Below are positions 27,118 to 36,226 of a stretch of 64,000 nucleotides of DNA, in pieces. The notes beneath the pieces are model-generated. The model was not told where the DNA came from, searched no databases, and worked only from the letters and a program-made list of their open reading frames with translations. The stretch is from positions 1-64,000 of the forward strand of contig JABGSN010000057.1 in assembly GCA_018647765.1 (NCBI GenBank). The letters are read 5' to 3'. Within the stretch, counting starts at the first letter, position 1. The number at the start of each line of letters is the position of its first letter. This DNA is from Oceanospirillaceae bacterium. GTDB taxonomy: Bacteria > Pseudomonadota > Gammaproteobacteria > Pseudomonadales > Balneatricaceae. Position numbers and translations under genes: made by a program.

Positions 27118-28259
27118 CACAACTCACCAACACCAGCGACGATGCCCAGGACGGCCTGCAAACCCTGTTTAAAAACTTACCGGGCATGGCCTACCGCTGT
27201 GTTAACTTAGACCACTGGCCCATGAGTTTTGTCAGCGAAGGCTGCGAAGCGTTGTGTGGCTATACCAGCCAGCAATTAGAAACTCAGCAAGTGTTGTGGG
27301 GCGATTTCACCCACCGTCATGATGTCGCAGAAGTGGATCGACAGGTGAAATCCGCGGCCCGTAAGGGCCAACCATTTGAAGTGGAGTACCGCATTGTACC
27401 CCGCACAGGCCCACATAAATGGGTGTGGGAACGGGGCCGCGTCGTAGACTGGCTAGACGATGGCACGGCCGTGCTTGAGGGCTTTATCACCGACATCACC
27501 AGCCTTCGTGACGCCCAACGTACTGTCAGCGATCAACGGGCACAGCTGGCCCATGTGGAGCGGCTAAATACCTTGGGCGAAATGACCGCCGCTATTGCCC
27601 ATGAGATTAACCAGCCCCTCACCGCCATAGCCATGTACAGTAAGTCGGCCCAGCTGTTAGCGCAACAGGGTAATCAAAAGCAGTTACAAGAAGTGCTCGA
27701 GAAGCTGGCTCAACAGTCATTGCGGGCAGGGGCGGTGATTGAGCGCATGCAAGCCATGAGTTATCAGAGTAGCCATCAGCAAGATCACATCGACCCAATC
27801 AACCTCCTTAAAGAAATCAAAGACTTGGCTGAGATTGAGGCGCAAGTTCACAGCTATACCATTGAACTACAGTTGCCCCATGAGCTGCCCAGCATTAGCT
27901 GTGATCCCATCCAAATTCAGCAGGTAATTTTAAATTTGCTGCGTAATGGCATGCAGGCCATGCAAGTCAACCTGTGTAGCGCAGGCAGCGCCATTGTACT
28001 CGCTGCCAAGGTGGTCGATGAACAGCTATGGATACACGTTAGAGACCAGGGCACTGGCATTGAGACCGCCATGGCCGATAAGCTATTTTTAGCTTTTGCG
28101 TCTAATAAGCACACCGATAAAGCCGCGGGTATGGGTTTAGGCCTAACCATTGGCAAAGCCATTATCGAAGCTCACGGAGGCCGCTTAAATTATTCTAACC
28201 TGCGCCCAAATGGCGCAGAATTCAGCTTCAATTTGGCGCTACCGAGCAAGCACGCCTGA
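27114..28259 (+). CDS. PAS-domain sensor histidine kinase, FixL-like
   Basis: 381 residues from the ATG at 27114, which overlaps the LysR stop as ATGA; another ATG lies nine bases earlier. No membrane helix is visible, so it should sense a cytoplasmic signal. A PAS domain with PAC motif covers residues 20-130 (FVSEGCEALCGYTSQQL, EVEYRIVPRTGPHKWVWERG). The phosphorylated His is H163 in AAIAHEINQPLTAIA, and the ATPase domain has the N box (VILNLLRNGMQAM) and G box (GMGLGLTIGKAIIEAHGG). Ligand unknown. It is directly coupled to the FixJ-like regulator. Confidence 0.92.
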   Translation: MTQLTNTSDDAQDGLQTLFKNLPGMAYRCVNLDHWPMSFVSEGCEALCGYTSQQLETQQVLWGDFTHRHDVAEVDRQVKSAARKGQPFEVEYRIVPRTGPHKWVWERGRVVDWLDDGTAVLEGFITDITSLRDAQRTVSDQRAQLAHVERLNTLGEMTAAIAHEINQPLTAIAMYSKSAQLLAQQGNQKQLQEVLEKLAQQSLRAGAVIERMQAMSYQSSHQQDHIDPINLLKEIKDLAEIEAQVHSYTIELQLPHELPSISCDPIQIQQVILNLLRNGMQAMQVNLCSAGSAIVLAAKVVDEQLWIHVRDQGTGIETAMADKLFLAFASNKHTDKAAGMGLGLTIGKAIIEAHGGRLNYSNLRPNGAEFSFNLALPSKHA

Positions 28260-28858
28260 TGGGTATCCAGCGGCCACCTGAACCCCAGGTATTGATCGTC
28301 GATGACGACGCTGCCGTGCGCGACGCCATGAGTTTATGGCTCTCCTGCAACGGTTATCATTGCCGTTGCTTTGAGCACGCCGAAGACTTTATTGACCACT
28401 ATTCAAACGACTTACAAGGCTGCATCATTGCCGACATTCGGATGCCCGGCATGAATGGCCTAGAACTGCAGTCGCACCTCAATCACTTAGAGTGTGTCTT
28501 GCCACTGGTGTTTATTACCGGCCACGGCACTGTCCCTATGGCAGTGGAGGCGATGCGTCATGGGGCGTTAGATTATTTACGTAAACCCGTGGACGAGCAA
28601 CAGCTGTTACGCTTGGTTGAGCACGCCTTTACCTTAGATCAGTCCCGCGTAAACCAAACTCAGCTCTTGACCAGCCTTACCCCGAGGGAGCGCCAGGTGG
28701 CGGAGTTGGTCGTCGACGGGTTGGCCAACAAAGTCATCGCCGCTAACCTCAACATCAGCCAACGCACAGTAGAAGTTCATCGCTCAAACGTGATGACTAA
28801 GTTAGCTGTAAACACTCTACCGGAACTGGTTAAAACCTTCCTCAAGTCTCTGCCTTAG
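28259..28858 (+). CDS. FixJ-like response regulator with LuxR-type helix-turn-helix
   Basis: 199 residues. Receiver domain with acidic pocket DDD at 15-17, phosphorylated Asp59 (IIADIRMPGMNG), and Lys in YLRKPVDEQ. C-terminal LuxR/FixJ helix-turn-helix: LTPRERQVAELVVDGLANK, then RTVEVHRSNVMTKL. The start shares one base with the kinase stop (TGATG). The next gene, 118 bases on, is tmm; the inverted repeat CAACT-5-AGTTG at 28936-28950 in that gap could be its binding site. Control of tmm is inferred from position only. Confidence 0.93.
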   Translation: MGIQRPPEPQVLIVDDDAAVRDAMSLWLSCNGYHCRCFEHAEDFIDHYSNDLQGCIIADIRMPGMNGLELQSHLNHLECVLPLVFITGHGTVPMAVEAMRHGALDYLRKPVDEQQLLRLVEHAFTLDQSRVNQTQLLTSLTPRERQVAELVVDGLANKVIAANLNISQRTVEVHRSNVMTKLAVNTLPELVKTFLKSLP

Positions 28859-28976
28859 TGAAGCATTTCCGCCCCGCGCACTACGGGTATTCCACAATAC
28901 TCAAGCCCCAGCATCTGCGCTAGCCTGTAATCAATCAACTAATTCAGTTGCTATAGATCAATAAAAAAGGTGTGTT

Positions 28977-30335
28977 ATGAGTAAACAACGTGTTGCCATT
29001 ATCGGTGCCGGCCCTAGCGGCTTAGCCCAACTACGAGCGTTCCAATCGGCCCAAGCAAAGGGTGCGGATATCCCAGAAATTGTGTGTTTTGAAAAGCAAG
29101 ATAACTGGGGTGGTTTATGGAACTACACTTGGCGCACCGGTGTGGATCAGTATGGCGAGCCCGTACATGGCAGCATGTACCGTTACCTTTGGTCAAACGG
29201 CCCTAAGGAAGGCCTGGAGTTTGCAGACTACTCGTTTGACGAGCATTTTGGCCGCGAAATTGCGTCTTTTCCACCCCGAGCCGTGTTGTTTGATTACATC
29301 GAAGGTCGAGTTAAAAAGGCCGATGTACGTAAATACATTCGTTTTTCTAATGTCATTCGTAACGTCTCTTACAACGAGGCTAGCGACACCTTTACGGTCA
29401 CCGCTGAAGACCTGCCCAACAACAAACAGTATCAGGAAGAATTTGATTATGTAATCGTGTCTAGCGGTCACTTCTCTACACCTAATGTGCCTGAATATCC
29501 TGGCTTTAACCACTTTGGTGGCCGTATTATGCATGCCCACGATTTCCGCGATGCATTGGAGTTTAAAAACAAAGATGTGCTCATTTTAGGCACCTCTTAT
29601 TCCGCCGAAGACATTGGCTCGCAGTGCTGGAAGTATGGCGCCAAAACCATTACCGTGGCGCACCGCACCGCACCCATGGGTTACGACTGGCCCGATAACT
29701 GGCAAGAAGTACCGGCCCTAGAGCGAGTCGACGAAGACACGGCTTACTTTATCGATGGCACCAGCAAAACAGTAGACGCCATTATTCTCTGTACCGGTTA
29801 TATTCATCACTTTCCATTTATGGACGAGTCTCTCAAACTCAAAACCAACAACCGCCTCTATCCCGTAGACCTCTACAATGGCGTGGTATGGCAGCATAAT
29901 CCCAAGCTGCTTTATTTAGGCATGCAGGACCAGTGGTACACCTTTAACATGTTTGATGCGCAAGCATGGTATGCAAGAGATGTGGTGATGGGACGAGTGG
30001 CATTACCTACTCAACCGGAAATGCAGGCGGATATCGACGATTGGCGCGCGCAAGAAGATGCTTGTGCAGACGACTACGCGGCCATTGCCTTCCAAGGCCG
30101 CTACACCATGGAGTTAATGGCCAAAACCGATTACCCAGCCATTGACCTTGAAGACTGTAACCAAGCCTTCTACCAATGGAAGAAACACAAGAAACTAGGC
30201 ATCATGACCTTCCGTAACCATGGTTACAAGTCGGCGTTAACGGGTAAAACGGCACCGCCGCACCATACCCCATGGAAGGATGCGCTGGACGACTCTCTCG
30301 AGTGCTACTTGGGCACTAGCGAAAATGACGCCTAG
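28977..30335 (+). CDS. tmm: Trimethylamine monooxygenase (bacterial flavin-containing monooxygenase)
   Basis: Oxidises trimethylamine to trimethylamine N-oxide with NADPH, O2 and FAD. The 452-residue protein is strikingly like the known enzymes from Methylophaga and Methylocella, with blocks such as [37 protein letters not shown] and [23 protein letters not shown] motif GAGPSG at 10-15, FMO signature F-x-G-x3-H-x3-F at 179-189, NADPH motif GTSYSAED at 204-211. Y207 sits at the position of the conserved active-site tyrosine of these enzymes. RBS AAAAGG. TMAO demethylase (tdm) and the methylamine pathway are not in this window, so TMAO may serve as osmolyte or be degraded elsewhere. Confidence 0.95.
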   Translation: MSKQRVAIIGAGPSGLAQLRAFQSAQAKGADIPEIVCFEKQDNWGGLWNYTWRTGVDQYGEPVHGSMYRYLWSNGPKEGLEFADYSFDEHFGREIASFPPRAVLFDYIEGRVKKADVRKYIRFSNVIRNVSYNEASDTFTVTAEDLPNNKQYQEEFDYVIVSSGHFSTPNVPEYPGFNHFGGRIMHAHDFRDALEFKNKDVLILGTSYSAEDIGSQCWKYGAKTITVAHRTAPMGYDWPDNWQEVPALERVDEDTAYFIDGTSKTVDAIILCTGYIHHFPFMDESLKLKTNNRLYPVDLYNGVVWQHNPKLLYLGMQDQWYTFNMFDAQAWYARDVVMGRVALPTQPEMQADIDDWRAQEDACADDYAAIAFQGRYTMELMAKTDYPAIDLEDCNQAFYQWKKHKKLGIMTFRNHGYKSALTGKTAPPHHTPWKDALDDSLECYLGTSENDA

Positions 30336-31228
30336 GCGTTTGCCAGCCTGTTAGTGAGTGGAAGTGTGCCATCGATGGCCACTTCCACTTCATCCCCCGG
30401 CTCCAAAAAGCGCATGGGGGTGAACCCCATACCAACACCTGCCGGTGTACCTGTGGCTATGACATCACCCACCTCTAGGCTAATACCTGCCGATAATGTT
30501 GCTATTAACGTCGGTATGTCAAAAATCATCTGCGCCAAACTGGCGTCTTGTCTCACTTCGCCATTGACCTTGCACGTGAGTCGCGTATCGTCGCTTAACG
30601 CTTGGCCGTAGGTGGGTGTAATGGCAGGACCCATGGGCCCAAAGCCGTCAAGACTTTTACCCAGGTGCCATTGGCCATGGCGTTTTTGCAGGTCCCTTGC
30701 CGACACGTCGTTGTAACAAACGTAGCCAAACACATGGTTCCACGCATCCTGCTTAGCTATGTTAATCCCCGCTGTGCCAATCACCAGTGCCAACTCACCT
30801 TCGTAATCGATTTTTCGGGTCACTCCCTCATGTAAAGGAATGGTGTCCAATGGGCCTAGGAGCGTATTAGTGGCCTTGCTAAACACAATAGGGCATTGAG
30901 GCAGATCGGCACTAATACCCATTTTATCGGCGATTTCAGCCGCATGATCGGCGTAGTTTTTACCAATACAAAATACGTTTCGACGCAAATAAGGCAGGGC
31001 TGAGGTGACTTTGTATGGATCATACTGACTGCAAGCGATACGCCCCTGGTGCGCTTGACGCGCCATATTTTCGACCTCTAATTGCGCCTCCTTATCGGCG
31101 TCAATCAAAGCCCACATGTCGGCACACGGCAATACAAGCCCCAAGCTGGTGCTCGCCGCTTGTAGGTCGATTAAGTCATGCTTGATAACAACACCTAAGC
31201 CACCACCGTTAATTGTTACGTAATGCAT
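30332..31228 (-). CDS. Fumarylacetoacetate hydrolase (FAH) family protein
   Basis: 298 residues from the ATG at 31228, preceded by GGGAG; an in-frame upstream extension runs over the mdh start and is rejected. Metal site of the FAH fold: [11 protein letters not shown], then [28 protein letters not shown], and the C-terminal [15 protein letters not shown]. Family members act as oxaloacetate decarboxylase/tautomerase, 2-hydroxyhepta-diene-dioate isomerase or acylpyruvase; these cannot be separated by eye. It converges on tmm with a four-base overlap and is divergent from mdh, which would fit oxaloacetate chemistry. Confidence 0.87.
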   Translation of the reverse strand: MHYVTINGGGLGVVIKHDLIDLQAASTSLGLVLPCADMWALIDADKEAQLEVENMARQAHQGRIACSQYDPYKVTSALPYLRRNVFCIGKNYADHAAEIADKMGISADLPQCPIVFSKATNTLLGPLDTIPLHEGVTRKIDYEGELALVIGTAGINIAKQDAWNHVFGYVCYNDVSARDLQKRHGQWHLGKSLDGFGPMGPAITPTYGQALSDDTRLTCKVNGEVRQDASLAQMIFDIPTLIATLSAGISLEVGDVIATGTPAGVGMGFTPMRFLEPGDEVEVAIDGTLPLTNRLANA

Positions 31229-31414
31229 CTCTTTGCTCCCGAAATAGTCTGTATAAACTGCAATAGGCCTTTGTCGCATACCGAATCTAAACATTATTAG
31301 GTATAATGCCGCTTCATTTAAGACCTTGACGCGTATCAATGCGACATTTGGTCTATTTCTACGCCTTTTGTCCTCGTTTTTGTCGCTCAAAGGGTTCACG
31401 CTACGGAGTATCTT

Positions 31415-32392
31415 ATGAAGAGCCCAGTAAACGTCGTTATCACCGGTGCCGCCGGTCAAATTTCTTATTCCCTTATTTTTCGCATCGCTAAAGGCGAGAT
31501 GCTAGGTAGCGACCAGCCCATTAACCTAAAGCTGTTGGAAATTACTCCAGCCCTTGGCGCCCTTAATGGCGTAGTTATGGAAATTGAAGATTGTGCCTTC
31601 CCATTAGTAAACTCTATCACGCCAACCGACGACGCGGCAGTGGCTTTTGATGATGCCCACTATTGTTTACTTGTAGGCGCACGTCCTCGTGGGCCCGGTA
31701 TGGAGCGTAAAGACTTATTGGAAGCTAACGCCAACATCTTTACTGCCCAAGGCAAGGCCATTAACGACAACGCCAACCGCGACGTTAAAGTGCTTGTAGT
31801 TGGCAACCCAGCCAATACCAATGCTTACATTGCCATGAAGAGCGCACCCGATTTAAACCCATTGCAGTTTACTGCCATGACCCGTTTAGACCACAACCGC
31901 GCGTTAACTCAGCTGGCTAACCAAACTAACGCTGGCGTGAGCGACGTTAAGAACCTTTGTATTTGGGGCAACCACTCGGCCACCATGTATGCCGACGTCA
32001 CCAACGCTACTGTTAAAGGCCAAGCGGCAACGGACCTAGTAGACCAAAACTGGATCGACACCGACTTTATTCCTGTGATTGCCCAACGTGGTGCGTCTAT
32101 CATTAAGGCTCGTGGTGCCTCTTCTGCGGCCTCTGCAGCCAACGCCGCCATTGACCACATGCGCATCTGGGCTGCTGGCACAGAAAACGGTGATTGGACT
32201 AGCATGGGCATTCCTAGTGATGGCAGCTACGGCATTCCTAAAGACCTCATGTTCTCTTTCCCTGTGACTTGCCAGAATGGCGAATACAGCATCGTGCAAG
32301 GTCTTGCTATTGATGCTGCTAGCCAAGCTTACATCGACAAGACTCGCCAAGAACTAGAAGAAGAGCGTGACGCTATTGCGCATTTGGTTTAA
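31415..32392 (+). CDS. mdh: Malate dehydrogenase
   Basis: Interconverts malate and oxaloacetate with NAD. 325 residues; NAD motif [16 protein letters not shown] at about 10-25, substrate arginines in [15 protein letters not shown], and catalytic His in [12 protein letters not shown]. The length and GAAGQI type match the cytosolic-like MDH of many Gammaproteobacteria, not the shorter E. coli form. Preceded by a divergent 186-base gap containing a TATAAT at 31302-31307 and followed by a strong terminator. Confidence 0.97.
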   Translation: MKSPVNVVITGAAGQISYSLIFRIAKGEMLGSDQPINLKLLEITPALGALNGVVMEIEDCAFPLVNSITPTDDAAVAFDDAHYCLLVGARPRGPGMERKDLLEANANIFTAQGKAINDNANRDVKVLVVGNPANTNAYIAMKSAPDLNPLQFTAMTRLDHNRALTQLANQTNAGVSDVKNLCIWGNHSATMYADVTNATVKGQAATDLVDQNWIDTDFIPVIAQRGASIIKARGASSAASAANAAIDHMRIWAAGTENGDWTSMGIPSDGSYGIPKDLMFSFPVTCQNGEYSIVQGLAIDAASQAYIDKTRQELEEERDAIAHLV

Positions 32393-32416
32393 CTCCCTAG
32401 GGTTTTAAATTAAAAC

Positions 32417-32444
32417 AAAAAAACCGCCAATAGGCGGTTTTTTT
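32417..32444 (+). terminator. Rho-independent terminator after mdh
   Basis: Perfect stem AAAAAAACCGCC / GGCGGTTTTTTT with an AATA loop, 24 bases past the mdh stop. It also faces the small minus-strand gene that ends at 32481 and can serve both. Confidence 0.95.
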
Positions 32445-32480
32445 AGGTCTAGACTTTGCGCCTAGTCACAGAGACATCGA

Positions 32481-32651
32481 CTACTGATGCTCGATCTCTG
32501 CATTTTCTTCTGCATTATAGGACACCACGAGTGGCACTATAAGCATGGCTGTCATAACCCAAAAGCATACCGCCATACCCATTGGGCTGTCGGCGAAGGT
32601 GAAAATAGCTTCTGCACCTTCCCAGCTGGTAATTGGTGATGAATTAATCAT
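32481..32651 (-). CDS. Small single-helix membrane protein downstream of the Amt gene
   Basis: 56 codons, start MINSSPITSWEGAEAIFTF, then one hydrophobic helix (about residues 23-44, with VCFWVMTAMLIVPLVVS) and an acidic tail AEENAEIEHQ. The ATG ending at 32651 has a good ribosome site (AGAGGA, six to seven bases upstream). It is 77 bases behind the ammonium transporter on the same strand and ends before a terminator, so it is probably co-transcribed. I do not recognise a family. The placement suggests a small partner of the transporter; that is only an inference. Confidence 0.72.
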   Translation of the reverse strand: MINSSPITSWEGAEAIFTFADSPMGMAVCFWVMTAMLIVPLVVSYNAEENAEIEHQ

Positions 32652-32728
32652 TATACAATCCTCTTATTGTTATGGGATTCAAGCTAAGCCATCAGCCCTA
32701 TAGGCATAGCTTAGCTTAAACATAGCCT

Positions 32729-34042
32729 TTAGTGAGAGCGAATCTCTTCTGGGTAAGCAATGCCTTCCAACTCGTGATCCATACCGTCACGTTGTACGCC
32801 GTCACCAGCGCGAAGAATACCCAACTTGTTGAAGATCCAAGACAGAACGTAGCCAGGAATAAAGCCAGTCGCAATCATCACGACAGCACCAACCACTTGA
32901 CCCATCATGTTGATCGCAGGAACCTCAAAGCCGTCCCAAGAGCTAAAGCCTGGATAACCACCTAGGAAGATACCTACAGCCAATAAGCCCCAAACACCAC
33001 AAATGCCGTGTACGGAAACCGCGCCTACTGCGTCGTCGATGCCCATCTTTTCGAGTTGTTTCGCTGCCCAAGGACCTAAGTAACCACCGGCAAAGGCGAT
33101 AGCAAAGGCGAGTGGTGGATACCACAAGTCAAGGCCAGCTGCAGCAGATATAACACCACACAAAGCACCAGACATCATCCAGAAAGGATCACGGGTACAA
33201 GCGTAACAACCGATAATACCACCGGCAATTGCCATTAGTGTGTTAAAGGCATACGCAGATAACGTCGTTGGACCACCGTAGATGTTCACCCAACCGCCGT
33301 TGGTGCCGTAGTTATACAGTACACATGCGCCGATAAAGCCAAAGAAACCGACCACGATCAACATTAAGCCAGTAATAGTCATGGGCAAGCTATGGCCACG
33401 GATGATGTTAGCACTACCGTCGGCGTTGAATTTACCGATACGTGGGCCAAGGTTGATCAATACACCCAAAGCGAAGAAGCCAGAGATAGTATGTACCACA
33501 CCAGATGCTACTGCGTCATGATAACCCCACTCGGTTACCAACCAACCGGCAGGATGCCAGCCCCAAGACGCTGCCAAGTTCCAAACTACAGAACCTAAGA
33601 TTACCGCTAGCACTACAAACGAGGCCATACGGATACGCTCAATAACCGCACCTGACAAGATCGAAGCCGTAGTACAAGCAAACAGAGTGAAAGCACCCCA
33701 GAATACGCCTGTGGCTTGGTCTGCCATGTTAGGTCCCATGATGGCTGACATAGGCAAACCAAATTCGCCCCAAACTGGGTCGTAGGTAAAGCCCTGCCAC
33801 ATGGACAAGTAGATCAACCAACCAAACATATAGAAGGTAGGGATCATAAACGCGAACGCGAGAATGTTTTTCGTACCAGATGCTAATGAGTGTTTAACTC
33901 GCGAGGCACCCATCTCATACATGAGAAAGCCCGCGTGAATCAAAATCATGATACCGGTACACCAATAGTAAAAAATCTCCATGTTGGTCGAGCTAAGCCC
34001 TTGCAACGCTTCAATTGCTGCCTGCATTTCTTCAGGAGTCAT
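32729..34042 (-). CDS. amt: Ammonium transporter (Amt family)
   Basis: Inner-membrane channel/transporter for ammonium, 437 residues, about 11 membrane helices. The conserved pore histidines are visible in ASGVVHTISGF (with the preceding Asp in YHDAVAS) and AVSVHGICGVWG. There is no signal peptide, and no glnK lies beside it, which is unusual because glnK-amtB pairs are common. It resembles the marine Amt group with start MTPEEMQAAIEALQGL. Together with tmm and polyamine genes it fits nitrogen scavenging. A small one-helix protein gene follows. Confidence 0.93.
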   Translation of the reverse strand: MTPEEMQAAIEALQGLSSTNMEIFYYWCTGIMILIHAGFLMYEMGASRVKHSLASGTKNILAFAFMIPTFYMFGWLIYLSMWQGFTYDPVWGEFGLPMSAIMGPNMADQATGVFWGAFTLFACTTASILSGAVIERIRMASFVVLAVILGSVVWNLAASWGWHPAGWLVTEWGYHDAVASGVVHTISGFFALGVLINLGPRIGKFNADGSANIIRGHSLPMTITGLMLIVVGFFGFIGACVLYNYGTNGGWVNIYGGPTTLSAYAFNTLMAIAGGIIGCYACTRDPFWMMSGALCGVISAAAGLDLWYPPLAFAIAFAGGYLGPWAAKQLEKMGIDDAVGAVSVHGICGVWGLLAVGIFLGGYPGFSSWDGFEVPAINMMGQVVGAVVMIATGFIPGYVLSWIFNKLGILRAGDGVQRDGMDHELEGIAYPEEIRSH

Positions 34043-34372
34043 TGTCTCCCTCCAGTTTGTTGTTATTATTTAAGATCACTAGCGCATCAACTATGCGATG
34101 GGAGATATGAATATATTCACACAAATAATATACTTATTTCTCACATCCTTCATATTAACCATGAAGTTACATAAGCGTCAAACAAAAATACGCCATGTTT
34201 TTATTCACTAAAGCCGCGGCAACTGCGCCCTAGGGCCTATATACCTTATATAAATGAACAATTTGTCATGTCAGACAAAAACGACATTCTTCACAAAGAT
34301 CTATCTTTGATACGCATAAATGTGAAAAACATTTACAAGGCCAAGGAGGCGTATCCAATAGTGTTGATTTTA
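34043..34372. other. Gene-free 330-base region upstream of the Amt gene
   Basis: AT-rich, no convincing open frame. Two clean inverted repeats stand out: TTTGTC-ATGTCA-GACAAA (34262-34279) and TAAATGT-5-ACATTTA (34317-34335). The Amt ribosome site is the GGAGGGAGAC just before its start. I looked for a sigma-54 (GG-N10-GC) promoter, as expected for NtrC control, and did not see a convincing one. The two palindromes may be protein-binding sites. Confidence 0.5.
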
Positions 34373-35275
34373 TTATTCTACCCATTTTCCGCCCGCACCC
34401 GCAGATTTGAGCATGTCGATTAAAGCCTGCACAGAGTTAGACAATGTTTCGCCATCTCGTACTAGTACACTGCGGTCTCTCAATGCCCAATTGTCGGCCA
34501 GCTCTAGCAGCTTCAAATTCATGGTCTTCGAATGCCTTATGGCGGCAGACTCAGGTACGACACCAATACCGACCCCTGCCTCAATGACTTTACACATGGC
34601 CTCGAAACTCCGCACCTGAAAGCGTATCGTTCGATCGTAACCACTACGACTAAATTGTAGCCGCAAAAAATCCAACATCGTACTGCCGTCGTGTAAGGCG
34701 ATGTGTTCATACTCTAGTGTTTGTTCTAAACTAATACTGCTTTTGCGTCGTGCTAGGGGGTGATCAGGCGCAACGGCAAGCATTAAGCGGTCGGTGGAAA
34801 AACGAATTGCTTTAAGGCCCGGCTGGTGAATTGCGCCCGAAATAATGCCAATATCCGCAGTATCATTAGCCACAGAGCTAACAATATCGTCATTTAAGCG
34901 CTCCTGAAGGTCTACTGTCACCCCTGGACGCAAAACAAGGAATTGAGCAACAATTTTGGGCAAAAACTCAGTCACTGCGGTGGTGTTTGCAAAGATCCGC
35001 AAATGCGTTGTGGCGGTGTCTGTTAATTCCTCTTCTAAATAATCCATTTGTCTGAGTATGAGTTGAGCTCTATGGCGCATTATTTTGCCAGCGGCGGTGA
35101 GGCTGACGCCCTTGTTGCTGCGATATAAAAGTGATGTACCCGTTTCATATTCCATGGCTTTAATACGAGCGCTCGCGGCCGGTGGAGACAAGTAGGTAGC
35201 ACAGGCGCCGTGGGTCAAATTGCCGCATGCGGCGATGTTTATAAATAACTTAAGGTCGGTCGAATCTAGATTCAT
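34373..35275 (-). CDS. LysR-type transcriptional regulator of the C5-acid-like operon
   Basis: 300 residues from the ATG at 35275 (MNLDSTDLKLFINIAACGNL); an upstream in-frame ATG would add 29 unlikely residues. Helix-turn-helix LTHGACATYLSPPAASARIKAME at about 20-45, effector domain after residue 90. It is divergent from the hydratase gene with 103 bases between; GTAA-6-TTAC at 35297-35310 in that gap has the look of a LysR box. Likely activator of the downstream run of six genes. Confidence 0.92.
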   Translation of the reverse strand: MNLDSTDLKLFINIAACGNLTHGACATYLSPPAASARIKAMEYETGTSLLYRSNKGVSLTAAGKIMRHRAQLILRQMDYLEEELTDTATTHLRIFANTTAVTEFLPKIVAQFLVLRPGVTVDLQERLNDDIVSSVANDTADIGIISGAIHQPGLKAIRFSTDRLMLAVAPDHPLARRKSSISLEQTLEYEHIALHDGSTMLDFLRLQFSRSGYDRTIRFQVRSFEAMCKVIEAGVGIGVVPESAAIRHSKTMNLKLLELADNWALRDRSVLVRDGETLSNSVQALIDMLKSAGAGGKWVE

Positions 35276-35296
35276 TTGTATTAACCATTGCTTAAC

Positions 35297-35310
35297 GTAA
35301 CGTACATTAC
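35297..35310. promoter_or_regulatory. Candidate LysR box between the regulator and hydratase genes
   Basis: Inverted repeat GTAA-CGTACA-TTAC, 22 bases from the regulator start and 69 from the hydratase start. Short arms, so the call rests mainly on position. Confidence 0.35.
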
Positions 35311-35378
35311 TTACTAATATACAGAACTCAAAATGAATGGCAATATTACTCTCTTCGAGCACCTAGAGAGCCAGCAGT

Positions 35379-36218
35379 ATGCATGCGAAACAATGGATCG
35401 GTAAATCAGAGAGCACAGGTGAGAGGATAGCTGCGTTCCCGGCAAACGCTATGGCTGCCACACTCAACCATAGTGGGCCAATGTATAAAGATGGTGACCC
35501 ATTACCTCATTTATGGCACTGGCTCTATTTTTTGCAGACCTTCAATTTAGAAGACAAGGGCTATGACGGTCACCCAAAGCTAGGTGGTTTTCTACCGCCA
35601 ATTGACCTACCCAGGCGTATGTGGGCAGGAAGTAGGCTGAAGTTTCTAGCGCCGATGTCTATTGGTGCCCAGCTTAATAAGGAATCGACGATTAAGGCCG
35701 TCACAGAAAAATCTGGCCGCTCTGGTGCGCTTGCATTCGTGACCGTTCTACATCAAGTCCATGATGGAAATACATTGTGTTTAGAAGAAGAGCACGACAT
35801 CGTTTATCGTGAAAAAATGAGTGCCCATGCCCCCCAAGCATCACCACCGAGCGCGCCTACTGAATCAGCGTTTAGTAGAAATATCGACCCGGACCCAGTG
35901 ATGTTGTTTCGCTATTCGGCGCTCACATTTAATGGTCACAGAATTCACTACGACCAGCCGTTTTGTACCGACACGGAGGGTTATGAAGGTTTAGTCGTGC
36001 ATGGTCCTTTAATGGCCACCATGCTGCTTGATTTGGTGCGCAGTGAACTCCCCCAAGTGATTGTATCTGAGTTTGAATTTCGAGCCCTTGCGCCGGTTTT
36101 TGAAACCACTCATTTTTCCATACATGGCGAGCCTAGTACCGACGAAAAAACCATCAAACTTTGGGTACGACGAGATGATGGCGCGCTGGCTATTCTCGCC
36201 CAAGCAACAATAAGGTGA
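35379..36218 (+). CDS. MaoC-like / mesaconyl-C4-CoA hydratase-type protein
   Basis: 279-residue double-hotdog hydratase. N-terminal half has DPLPHLWHWLYFL and the block GGFLPPIDLPRRMWAGSRLKF; C-terminal half has RYSALTFNGHRIHYDQPF and GLVVHGPLMATMLLD, the active-site His/Asp region of the mesaconyl-C4-CoA hydratase (Meh) / HTD2 group. Such enzymes add water to an unsaturated C5-dicarboxyl-CoA giving citramalyl-CoA. Neighbours (CoA transferase, CitE-like lyase) fit that chemistry. The following gene's ribosome site overlaps its stop. Confidence 0.85.
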   Translation: MHAKQWIGKSESTGERIAAFPANAMAATLNHSGPMYKDGDPLPHLWHWLYFLQTFNLEDKGYDGHPKLGGFLPPIDLPRRMWAGSRLKFLAPMSIGAQLNKESTIKAVTEKSGRSGALAFVTVLHQVHDGNTLCLEEEHDIVYREKMSAHAPQASPPSAPTESAFSRNIDPDPVMLFRYSALTFNGHRIHYDQPFCTDTEGYEGLVVHGPLMATMLLDLVRSELPQVIVSEFEFRALAPVFETTHFSIHGEPSTDEKTIKLWVRRDDGALAILAQATIR

Positions 36219-36226
36219 GCGCTGTC

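Noticed and set aside
30332-31459. Longer version of the FAH-family protein starting at 31459
   Set aside because: The extra 77 residues overlap the mdh start and lack family similarity; the ATG at 31228 has GGGAG and the normal length.
34043-34372. Sigma-54 promoter for the Amt gene
   Set aside because: Looked for GG-N10-GC with the wider consensus on the minus strand and found none convincing.
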